Origin: Hellea sp.
GTDB taxonomy: Bacteria > Pseudomonadota > Alphaproteobacteria > Caulobacterales > Maricaulaceae
Reading direction: 5' to 3'
Length of the DNA: 36,303 bases
NCBI GenBank assembly: GCA_020629135.1
Contig: JAHDDX010000024.1
Location: 1-36,303, forward strand
Position 1 is the first letter of the stretch. Each line of letters starts with the position of its first letter. Under the pieces are notes generated by a model. The model did no database searches and was not told the origin of the DNA. It was given only the letters and a program-made list of their open reading frames with translations. A program made the position numbers and the translations under genes. This document shows, one piece after another, positions 14,754-21,784 of the stretch.

Positions 14754-15869
14754 TCAAATCACGTCCTGGATCAATTGCGTAACCCGGTTCAAATCTTCGA
14801 TGGTATGATCGGCAAGGACACTCATTCGAATTACCCCGCCGGGTCCTGAGGCAATATAATTGGAATGCAGCACATAGATGGCTTCCTTAAACAAATGCTC
14901 TTGAATAGCGCGCATATCTTCGAAATTTCCATGGCTGAAAGAGACGATAGACGTGGGGGTTTGGGGAACGTCTAAGCCAATTCCTCTTAAGTTTGCCCTG
15001 AGGTCTTCAGCTAATGTCCTGAGCCTTGCGCAAATGCCGGGGTCAGCGCCCACCAGTCTCAATGCGGCGGCGCAAACATTCGCGGAAATTGGCGCGCCGG
15101 AATTCGACCCCCTAACCACTTTACAGGCGCGGGCGCGGGTAACGCAATCGGAGGGGCCGACATAAACGGCACCCTGGCCGCAAAATGCCTTGCTGAGAGT
15201 TACGCCAATATGAGCGATATCTTCGACTCCAAAATGCTGAACCGCACCTCTGCCAGTGTCTCCAATGACGCCAGCTGAATGAGATTCGTCGACGAACAAC
15301 CTGCCGTTACAAGGCCTTAAAAGTTCGGCATATTCATTTAAAGGCGGCAATTGCCCAGACGTTGCAAATGCGCCGTCCGTTACAACAATCGGGCGTTGGC
15401 CGGGCGCAAGCTTATCAATTTCCCGCGCTAACGAATTTACAGATCGATGCTTAAAATATCTGATTGGCTTTCCGGTTAGTTTCGCGGCGTCATTTAAACA
15501 CCAATGGGCGATTTCATCGAGCAATATCACATCATATTCAGTTTCTGTGGCAGCAAAACCAGCCGCCCCAATGAAGTACCCGGACGGCATATAAGCAGCG
15601 GCCTCCGTTCCAAAAAATTTAGCTGCCTCATATTCGACCGCATCAAAATACGGATCATCACCCCCGTAAGCATGGACAAGATATCGTGAAAAACCGGCGC
15701 CGTCGTTCAGAGCCTGCCGAGCGGCGTTACGAAGTTCTTCTCTGTCAGTTAATGCAAGATAATTGGCGCCTGAAAAATTCAAAAACGGTTGACCGTCAAT
15801 GTATAATTTGGAGTTTCCGCCCCCTCGCAATTCATGTCCATCTAGTAATTGACCTGTTAAATTTTGCAT
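14754..15869 (-). CDS. PLP-dependent alpha-oxoamine synthase (BioF/KBL/CqsA-like)
   Basis: This 371-residue fold-type I PLP enzyme belongs to the alpha-oxoamine synthases, which join an acyl-CoA to an amino acid with loss of CO2. Visible residues are the PLP lysine K227 in TLSKAFCGQGA, D194 and H197 in LFVDESHSAGVIG with the typical D-T-G-R-G following, and H122 in DEIAHW, the ring-stacking His. It is shorter than BioF and KBL (about 385-400), and the usual glycine-rich G-S-G-G-S-R-x-x-x-G segment is replaced by GAGFSRYLVHAYGGDD. So substrate choice may differ, and calling it biotin, glycine or quorum-signal synthesis is not justified. It lies 16 bases after hutG with AGGGAAGG upstream and is the last gene of an SDR-hutG operon. 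Confidence 0.8.
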   Translation of the reverse strand: MQNLTGQLLDGHELRGGGNSKLYIDGQPFLNFSGANYLALTDREELRNAARQALNDGAGFSRYLVHAYGGDDPYFDAVEYEAAKFFGTEAAAYMPSGYFIGAAGFAATETEYDVILLDEIAHWCLNDAAKLTGKPIRYFKHRSVNSLAREIDKLAPGQRPIVVTDGAFATSGQLPPLNEYAELLRPCNGRLFVDESHSAGVIGDTGRGAVQHFGVEDIAHIGVTLSKAFCGQGAVYVGPSDCVTRARACKVVRGSNSGAPISANVCAAALRLVGADPGICARLRTLAEDLRANLRGIGLDVPQTPTSIVSFSHGNFEDMRAIQEHLFKEAIYVLHSNYIASGPGGVIRMSVLADHTIEDLNRVTQLIQDVI

Positions 15870-15885
15870 GGCGAGATCACCTTCC

Positions 15886-16812
15886 CTAAGGCACCCTTAA
15901 TAATCGCCGCGCCAAATAGGCGGCACGGTTAACCGTGCGACCGTCTTGATCATGGGGCGGACAGACCTCGACAATATCGGCCACCGGAACAGGCACACCA
16001 AATGTGAGGCATGATTTCAATATATAATTTACAATCCGCTCCACTGAATGAAAAGGAACGCCTCGCGCGGTCGGAGCGCTAACACCCGGGGCCTGTTCAA
16101 CCGGCATAACATCACAATCAATGCTCAGATAGACGATATCCGAACGCGCAATCAGGCTATCAATTTTTTGGTCCGCTGATTGGTCATTATAGATCAGGTC
16201 TTTATCTGAAACATAGCGCCCGCCCCATAAGGCCATACGATCAAACAAGGTCTGGGTATTGGATTCTTCAGAAACACCCAGACATAAATACTCAAAATTT
16301 TCCGGGTTCAGCTTTCGGATTTGTGTAAAGGGCGTGCCGGATGTTGCGCCCGCATCGCCGACCTCCCGAATATCGAAATGGGCGTCCAGATTTATAATCC
16401 CGATTTTCTTATCCGGGGCAAATGAATATAAACCGAGATAGCTCCCAAAGGCTGTTTCATGCCCGCCGCCCAACACCACCACTCTTTGATAGGTTTTTAG
16501 CGCAATGGCGATCCGGGCCGCCAGGTCTTCCTGTCCGGCTTCTACCGCGTCGAGTTCGGCCTTGACCGTGCCCAGGTCTTTAAACCCCAGAGGGTGTTTC
16601 GGGGCGGATAAATTTGCCAGGGCCCGCCGAATGGCTTCGGGCGCCTTGCGCGCGCCCTCACGGCCATGATTGCGACGCACGCCCTCATCACAGGCAAAAC
16701 CCATCAAGGCGGCTGGCCCGCTTCCTTCCAGATGAAACATACGGATCGCATGTTCATCCGCATCATCAAGGCGCCCTGTCCAAGGCGTGGGCGGAAGGAA
16801 AGAGACGGTCAC
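15886..16812 (-). CDS. hutG: Formimidoylglutamase
   Basis: This 308-residue ureohydrolase hydrolyses N-formimidoyl-L-glutamate to glutamate and formamide, the last step of one histidine-degradation route. The binuclear Mn2+ ligands are all visible: H118 in GGGHETAF, D143, H145 and D147 in NLDAHFD, D232 and D234 in SIDCDVMP. HutG-specific stretches include GFACDEGVRRN-G-R near 38-51 and A-T-S-G-T-P-F after the DAHFD motif, which separate it from arginase and agmatinase. The start is GTG 16812, three bases after the SDR stop, with GAGG inside the end of that gene; translation is probably coupled. Other hut genes are not adjacent, and hutI lies about 10 kb downstream in this window. Confidence 0.93.
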   Translation of the reverse strand: MTVSFLPPTPWTGRLDDADEHAIRMFHLEGSGPAALMGFACDEGVRRNHGREGARKAPEAIRRALANLSAPKHPLGFKDLGTVKAELDAVEAGQEDLAARIAIALKTYQRVVVLGGGHETAFGSYLGLYSFAPDKKIGIINLDAHFDIREVGDAGATSGTPFTQIRKLNPENFEYLCLGVSEESNTQTLFDRMALWGGRYVSDKDLIYNDQSADQKIDSLIARSDIVYLSIDCDVMPVEQAPGVSAPTARGVPFHSVERIVNYILKSCLTFGVPVPVADIVEVCPPHDQDGRTVNRAAYLARRLLRVP

Positions 16813-16815
16813 GGA

Positions 16816-17643
16816 TCAGGCCTCGTTTCCCGCCTCATATTGTTCGGCAATCTGTGCGCCAAGCCCGGCGAGTAGCGTAAATAATTGTTCAGGATCAGAA
16901 TGACGAAGGGCGGCGACCTGCGCTTCCATACCTTCGGCGTAAATAAACTCTCGCTTATTGTTTGCCACGGCGTCCATGATCGCTTGGGCGCAATCCATTG
17001 CATTAGCCCCATTGTCAATCGTGTCATCCGAGACCCCGCGCGTAGACCCGTCAGCCGTAATAGCATTCCGGGCGACATTGGTATTAACCGACCCCGGGAG
17101 GACATTGGTGATCTTGATATTATGACGGATTTCGACCTCGGCGCGCAGGCTGTCCATATATCCGATTAGACCATGCTTGGCCGCACAATAGGCCGTGCGC
17201 AGAGGTGCGCCGATCCGACCCGCGACCGAACTGATAGCAATGATATGGGCCCCGCCAGCGTCGACCATCTTAGGCAGTTGCATTTGTGTCAGCCAAATCG
17301 GCGCGATCAGGTCAACATTGATCAATTCCGTATAAACTTTGGGGTCGGTATGAATTGCGAGGCTCCGTTGTGAAATGCCCGCATTATTGACAAAAATATC
17401 GACGCGTCCCTGCCAGGCCCAGGCGGCATCAACATGGCTTTGCAATTGATCGTAATCTGTGACCTCAAAGGGCAGGATCAAGGCGTCGGTCTTAAGCTCA
17501 TCGCGAACTGCCTTGAGGGCTTCTACCCGTCGGCCGGAGAGAATGATTTTGGCGCCTTGGGCCGCACAGACTTTGGCCAAAGCCGCGCCTATGCCGGATG
17601 ATGCCCCTGTAATCCATATGATTTTATCTTGAAGTTCACCCAC
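16816..17643 (-). CDS. Short-chain dehydrogenase/reductase
   Basis: This is a 275-residue classical SDR. The nucleotide-binding TGASSGIG is at 12-19, NNAG at 86-89, and the catalytic S139, Y152 and K156 are in the pattern S-S-V-A-G, Y-C-A-A-K. R38-R39 after the second strand suggests NADP(H). The N-N-A-G-I-S-Q-R-S segment resembles DHRS7-type reductases. GTG 17643 is chosen because AAGGGGTGGGA precedes it and the chain then begins at the usual distance from the glycine motif; the frame is open to 17700 with an ATG at 17676. It is the first gene of the SDR-hutG-oxoamine synthase operon. A ketoreductase beside an oxoamine synthase could act on that enzyme's product, but this is inference. Confidence 0.88.
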   Translation of the reverse strand: MGELQDKIIWITGASSGIGAALAKVCAAQGAKIILSGRRVEALKAVRDELKTDALILPFEVTDYDQLQSHVDAAWAWQGRVDIFVNNAGISQRSLAIHTDPKVYTELINVDLIAPIWLTQMQLPKMVDAGGAHIIAISSVAGRIGAPLRTAYCAAKHGLIGYMDSLRAEVEIRHNIKITNVLPGSVNTNVARNAITADGSTRGVSDDTIDNGANAMDCAQAIMDAVANNKREFIYAEGMEAQVAALRHSDPEQLFTLLAGLGAQIAEQYEAGNEA

Positions 17644-17708
17644 GGTCCCACCCCTTGATTCTGTTTGCTTGATCATAACAAGCCAAAGCTGGCGAGGCAA
17701 TTAATGCC

Positions 17709-17939
17709 TTAGGATGTGACGGCATCAATAAAAGCCTGAACAGCACCGCTAAGACCTTCACCAAGCAATACGGCCGCATTGACCTTAAAAGACAAACGGC
17801 TCGGATAGGGGCGGATAGCAACGTCACCTGAGTTTACCCATGACTGAATGAAAGACCCGGGCACAAGGGTCAAAATATCCGTGCTGCGAGCCATCTCGAC
17901 ACACGCCGACAGGCTCACAGAGATCAACCTTGACGCGGC
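17709..17939 (-). pseudogene. LysR-family regulator remnant (C-terminal piece)
   Basis: About 76 codons in one frame read A-A-S-R-L-I-S-V-S, then V-E-M-A-R-S-T-D-I-L-T-L-V-P-G-S-F, and end with FIDAVTS. This fits the last quarter of a LysR effector-binding domain (S-T-D-x-L-x-L-L-P, a tryptophan plus glycine turn, a final A-F-I-D-x-L). An in-frame TAA (17940-17942) lies directly before it, no methionine start with a ribosome site is present, and the DNA-binding domain is missing because the lipoprotein gene stops at 17950. This is most simply the leftover of a LysR gene after a deletion that joined it to the metallo-beta-lactamase-fold gene. Confidence 0.75.
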
Positions 17940-17949
17940 TTAACTCAAC

Positions 17950-18951
17950 CTAATCCATACCCGTATAAGCACGATCAACCAGCATTGGCCCGACCTCGCC
18001 AAACATAGATGCGACATTCTTGGATTGAATCTCCTCGAGAGACAAACCCTTGGCGCGCAACGCAACAATACCGTCCCGCACAGCCTCCAGATTAGACACA
18101 AATTCCTCGAGATCCGCGAGGGTAGAAATTTCGCCGTGGCCGGGTACAATAATCGTTTCCGCGTTGAGTAATTTCATCGTCTCACGAATAGAGTAGATCA
18201 TTCCGTCAATTGTCCCGCCATTCCCAGAATCAATAAAAGGAAATCCAGATAGGTTCGCCACGTCCCCCATATGAACAACATTGGCATTTTTAAACCAAAC
18301 AATGGCATCGCCGGTCGTATGGGCGGGGCCAAAATTTAAAAGCTCAATAAAATGCCCATTAAAATTCATGTTCATTTTACTCGCAAATGTTTCCGTCGGC
18401 ACAGCTGACGCTTCATAGGCCTGTTGGGGATAGCTGAATTGAACCAGATTAATATCATGGGCCCCTTGAAGATAGTCGCGGGAGTTTTCCTGAGAAATTA
18501 TTTTCGCGCCCATTGGGCCAAAGGCGCGATTGCCTTCGGCGTGATCAAAATGCCAATGGGTATTGATAATGTAATCCACATCATCTCCGCCAAGCTTAGC
18601 TATTTCTTCGGAAATGGTTTCATGGAGTTGCGGCATTTGACTATCGACAATCAATACACCATCTGCGCCGACCGAAGCCAAAATATTTCCGCCATATCCG
18701 AAAATCACGGCCAGACCGCCATCAATTTTTTCAGTTCTGATGGTTGCCGGGTCAAAATCCGCCCAGCCAAAAGCTTGAAAAATCGCGTTTTGATCATCCG
18801 GAATTTGGGTGAAATCCGGTAGCGTTATTTTTTCAAGGGCCTCTTCGACCACGGTTTCGACTGTCGTCGTTTCATAGCTTGGCTTACCGGTCTCCGTCTG
18901 ACAAGCTACGAGCAATGCCGCCGCGCTTATGGATCCAAATAAATATTTCAT
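17950..18951 (-). CDS. Metallo-beta-lactamase-fold lipoprotein hydrolase
   Basis: This 333-residue lipoprotein has lipobox L-V-A-C17 after a short signal sequence. The metallo-beta-lactamase motif N-T-H132-W-H134-F-D136-H137 is intact, and G-P-A-H-T-T-G-D-A, H-M-G-D and P-G-H-G supply the remaining Zn2+ ligands. The pattern resembles the broad subgroup that includes class B-like hydrolases and quinoprotein relay partners rather than glyoxalase II; its substrate is unknown. ATG 18951 follows GGAGGGCTGT, and the lipoprotein signal starts there. It is probably held at the inner leaflet of the outer membrane. It runs in the same direction as the LysR remnant just after it, so it may have lost a former regulator partner. 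Confidence 0.88.
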   Translation of the reverse strand: MKYLFGSISAAALLVACQTETGKPSYETTTVETVVEEALEKITLPDFTQIPDDQNAIFQAFGWADFDPATIRTEKIDGGLAVIFGYGGNILASVGADGVLIVDSQMPQLHETISEEIAKLGGDDVDYIINTHWHFDHAEGNRAFGPMGAKIISQENSRDYLQGAHDINLVQFSYPQQAYEASAVPTETFASKMNMNFNGHFIELLNFGPAHTTGDAIVWFKNANVVHMGDVANLSGFPFIDSGNGGTIDGMIYSIRETMKLLNAETIIVPGHGEISTLADLEEFVSNLEAVRDGIVALRAKGLSLEEIQSKNVASMFGEVGPMLVDRAYTGMD

Positions 18952-19026
18952 ACAGCCCTCCATTGCGCCTCAAATCCAATAATACTTTAAAGGAAGGCAA
19001 AAAAGCAAGTCAGCTCGACGTGTGAA

Positions 19027-19530
19027 TTAGCGATGCAATATTTCGAAGTTAACAGCCTGTCGCATTTCCAATCGCATTTCGGCACTTTGTTCAAAAAAAG
19101 GATGCTCGTAATCGAAACCCGTTTTTGTGCTATCAAGCTCTAGCTTTTCACCGTTAACAATCAGATGGTAAACCACATCCGTTCCGTCAAAACAGGACAA
19201 GCACTCTCCCGACCCAAGACTGTCGATAAAGTCCTGAAAGCCCGCTTCTTCAGCCATTGCAATCAACGAATCCAGCTGAGCCCTGTCTAGCAGACCACTG
19301 CCGGCCAATTCGTCGGTTTCAGTCCGCTTAACGTTAAATGATCCATTTCTGTATAAATTATATTCCGCACAATTCGGCCCCGCCATCATACAACCACCAG
19401 ATTCAACGATCTTTAAGAACGGTAGTTTATGTTCCATCGCTTCATCGGGACCTTGAGAATTGCAAGCCGACACCATCAGTACAAATAAGATAATGCTCGG
19501 GACGCCTAACCATTTTTGCCAAGTAAACAT
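19027..19530 (-). CDS. Small lipoprotein of unknown function
   Basis: This 167-residue protein starts at ATG 19530, with AGGA seven bases upstream, and has a lipoprotein signal ending V-S-A-C. The mature part begins with an acidic stretch, then G-G-C-M-M-A-G-P-N-C-A-E-Y-N-L-Y-R-N-G-S-F, which resembles the DUF6438 type (a cysteine pair followed by a Y-x-L/V-x-x-x-G-x-G/S hairpin). Another cysteine pair lies in GSGECLSCFDG. The comparison with DUF6438 is from memory of the pattern and is weak. A TTG at 19545 in the same frame is an alternative start and would touch the amidohydrolase stop codon. Its function is unknown. Confidence 0.65.
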   Translation of the reverse strand: MFTWQKWLGVPSIILFVLMVSACNSQGPDEAMEHKLPFLKIVESGGCMMAGPNCAEYNLYRNGSFNVKRTETDELAGSGLLDRAQLDSLIAMAEEAGFQDFIDSLGSGECLSCFDGTDVVYHLIVNGEKLELDSTKTGFDYEHPFFEQSAEMRLEMRQAVNFEILHR

Positions 19531-19545
19531 CCGAAATCCTATCAA

Positions 19546-20352
19546 CTAAATGCCGTAAACCCGCCGCGCATTGCCGGACAAGAACAGCTCACTTGTTTCA
19601 GCGTCAAGTTCGAGACTATCCAGTTCCGCCAGAGCTTTACCGGGCATGATCATTGGATAGTTCGAGCCAAATAAAACCTTTTTCCGGCCATTTGTTTTAA
19701 GAAATTTCACCAACGCGTCCGGATAGCGCTTTACCGTATAGGCCGATGTATCAATATAAACATTTTCATGTTTTGTCGCGACGGCAATGGCCTCATCGGT
19801 CCAGGGATAACCGATATGTCCCCCAATGATCGTCAGTTCAGGAAAATCAATCGCGACTTGATCCAGATAAATCGGACGCCCGACTTCGGACGGCATGAGC
19901 GGGCCCGTATGGCCGATCTGCGTGCAGAACGGTACGTCCATTTCACAACAGGCCACATAGACCGGATAAAACCGGCGATCCGTCGGTGGCACTTCGCACA
20001 ACCAGGGTAAAACCCGAATGGCCTTGAAGCCCAGTTCCTCGACACATCGGCGGACCTCCCGGACGGCCTGCATGGGCTTGGAAATATCGACCGAGCCCAC
20101 GCCGATCAGGCGGTCCGGGGCCTCGGCAACAAAACCTGCAACTTCGTCATTGGAAATCATATCCCGGCCCGGCGCCTGCCAGGCGCAGGTTAGCGCCTTA
20201 TCAATTCCCGCGGCGTCCATGGCCGCAATTGTTGCAGCAACCGGTATATCTTGTGATGGCGTATCCTCGCGGTTCCAGCGTCTGAGTGAGGCAAACATCG
20301 GATCTTGCGCCTGTCGGAGGGTTGGGTGTTGGATCCAGGCATCAATAATCAT
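19546..20352 (-). CDS. Amidohydrolase 2 family (ACMSD-like TIM-barrel) protein
   Basis: This 268-residue protein is of the amidohydrolase-related metal-dependent type. It begins MIIDAWIQHP, where the family has D-x-H-x-H, so the first metal-binding His pair is replaced (D-A-W-I-Q-H). Later motifs are present: C-T-Q-I-G-H-T-G-P, I-G-G-H-I-G-Y-P-W, Y-I-D-T-S-A-Y, and F-G-S-N-Y-P with the aspartate of the usual F-G-S-D-x-P changed to Asn. With these changes, metal binding and catalysis may differ from decarboxylases such as ACMSD. It follows the cupin and monooxygenase genes on the same strand after 45 bases and is likely co-transcribed with them. Confidence 0.82.
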   Translation of the reverse strand: MIIDAWIQHPTLRQAQDPMFASLRRWNREDTPSQDIPVAATIAAMDAAGIDKALTCAWQAPGRDMISNDEVAGFVAEAPDRLIGVGSVDISKPMQAVREVRRCVEELGFKAIRVLPWLCEVPPTDRRFYPVYVACCEMDVPFCTQIGHTGPLMPSEVGRPIYLDQVAIDFPELTIIGGHIGYPWTDEAIAVATKHENVYIDTSAYTVKRYPDALVKFLKTNGRKKVLFGSNYPMIMPGKALAELDSLELDAETSELFLSGNARRVYGI

Positions 20353-20397
20353 AGAGCGTCTCTACCAGACTTGGCGGAACAGGGAAAGCGGGACCAT

Positions 20398-20709
20398 CTA
20401 TTCAGTTTTGAACCAGAACTCGATCTCTTCCGTGTCCTGGTCACAGCGTGCCGCATGCACACACCCGGCTGGAATTTCATACCAGTCCCCGGGACCGAAG
20501 ACATGGTCCTGACCGTTCATGGTGATAATCATCTCGCCTTTGGTGATCACCCCCCAATTATCCGTCTCGTGATCATGGGGTTCGATTTTTGTGCCCGCCG
20601 GATAGGTGGCAAATAAAACATCGCAATTTTCTGCCTGCAATTTGAAGGCTTCAAACCGGTCAGAAAATGGCGTCAAGGACCGGATTTTATCTGGGAAATT
20701 CGTAGTCAT
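20398..20709 (-). CDS. Small cupin protein
   Basis: This 103-residue single-domain cupin has motif 1 visible as A-G-T-K-I-E-P-H-D-H-E-T-D-N-W-G-V-I-T-K-G. The two histidines can bind metal, and the glutamate usually found before the first glycine is not in the normal place. Motif 2 is G-P-G-D-W-Y-E-I-P-A-G-C-V-H-A, supplying the last His. It is cytoplasmic. The gene lies five bases after the monooxygenase-like gene, and its ribosome site (GGAT) is inside the end of that gene. A small cupin beside an amidohydrolase and an ABM-domain protein suggests a minor catabolic step, but no substrate can be read from sequence. Confidence 0.82.
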   Translation of the reverse strand: MTTNFPDKIRSLTPFSDRFEAFKLQAENCDVLFATYPAGTKIEPHDHETDNWGVITKGEMIITMNGQDHVFGPGDWYEIPAGCVHAARCDQDTEEIEFWFKTE

Positions 20710-20714
20710 ATTAA

Positions 20715-21017
20715 TTATCCAATTGGCGCGGTTTCACCGCGCTCATATTTGTAAACATCAAACCTGACGACCCCGATTTCACGCAAGGCCTTGGTAAAAG
20801 CCTGCGTATGAGGTTCCTGAAAATGTTTGATCAATGTCGCCTCATCTTCCCAGATTTCATAGGGTCGAAAGATACAGGGGTTTTCAATATCCTGATAATA
20901 GGCATAGCCGTGACAGCCAGCTTCAGCCCGCGAGGCAACAAGGTTATCAGCGCTGATCTCTTTGAATTTTTCGACCGTGTCCGGACGAAGCTCAACAATT
21001 CCGGTAACAATAATCAT
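20715..21017 (-). CDS. Antibiotic biosynthesis monooxygenase (ABM) domain protein
   Basis: This 100-residue dimeric ferredoxin-like-fold protein has the pattern M-I-I-V-T-G-I-V-E-L-R-P, then E-A-G-C-H-G-Y-A-Y-Y-Q-D-I-E-N-P, and Y-E-I-W-E-D-E-A-T-L-I-K-H-F-Q-E-P-H-T-Q-A-F. This is the ABM/YgiN layout (E-x-W-x-x-x-x-x-L-x-x-H, then P-H). Related proteins oxidise quinols or polyketides without cofactors. AGGAATAAAGTT precedes the ATG. It is the first gene of the ABM-cupin-amidohydrolase cluster and starts 60 bases after the membrane protein gene on the same strand. Confidence 0.85.
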   Translation of the reverse strand: MIIVTGIVELRPDTVEKFKEISADNLVASRAEAGCHGYAYYQDIENPCIFRPYEIWEDEATLIKHFQEPHTQAFTKALREIGVVRFDVYKYERGETAPIG

Positions 21018-21076
21018 AACTTTATTCCTAAATCTATTCAGCGTTCAAAGGCACACTAACAGGATAAATCAGGACA

Positions 21077-21784
21077 TCAATTGCCGCTATGAAGGCTCAA
21101 CCGGATCAACCAGATCCCCATAAGGCCCCGACTTACAGGTTGCAGGATCGGATAGGACCAGGAAATCCAGCGCGATAAAGATGCGCCGAAATAGCTGTCG
21201 GCCAGGATGATGAGTGTGAGCGGTACGGCGAGTAAGAATAACAGGCTCAGGATTTTCTCAATGCCTTTGCCGGACCACAGCGCGACACCATAAGCCAAGG
21301 TCCCCAAAAGAAAGGTGATAAGAATAACAAAAAACAGCCCGTTCCAAATTCCGGAAAAAGTCTGGAGACTGGCCTTGAGCAATAATTGTTGTTCTGAGTC
21401 TGCGGATACATATCCGGCCCGCCAGGTTTCATTGACGGCCCAGATATTGATCGACACCCCGACGGCTTCGATCAGGCACCAGAACGAAAAGGCGATAAAG
21501 CCGAAAGCCGCCCAGAACTTTGATCTCTGCCACAGGACCGCAGCAACCACGCCGTAAGCCAGTAAGGCCAGAAACACATGCCAGAAATTGATCCAAAGGC
21601 GCGCCATATAGGCGGGCTCGGCATGTAGAGCGATGACCCCGTCAAAACCGGGGGCCACGTCATAGGTTCGCGGCAGATACCATAAAAGAAAGGTCGTGAT
21701 CGCGGTGATTAACCCCGCGACCCCGCCAAGTCGTAACACAAAGCGCGGCGGCAGGCTGGCCTGATGAATATCTGTTCCCGTCAC
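21077..21784 (-). CDS. Multi-pass membrane protein
   Basis: This 235-residue protein has about six membrane helices (near residues 18-36, 64-84, 90-110, 142-162, 176-195 and 208-225). Its first loop contains P-G-F-D-G-V-I-A-L-H-A-E-P-A-Y. I do not recognise a family with confidence; the six-helix layout resembles DUF4386-like proteins. It starts at GTG 21784, and this codon overlaps the M16 peptidase stop (GTGA), so translation is coupled and it is likely to serve with the peptidase in the envelope. It has no catalytic or ligand motif visible. Confidence 0.65.
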   Translation of the reverse strand: MTGTDIHQASLPPRFVLRLGGVAGLITAITTFLLWYLPRTYDVAPGFDGVIALHAEPAYMARLWINFWHVFLALLAYGVVAAVLWQRSKFWAAFGFIAFSFWCLIEAVGVSINIWAVNETWRAGYVSADSEQQLLLKASLQTFSGIWNGLFFVILITFLLGTLAYGVALWSGKGIEKILSLLFLLAVPLTLIILADSYFGASLSRWISWSYPILQPVSRGLMGIWLIRLSLHSGN

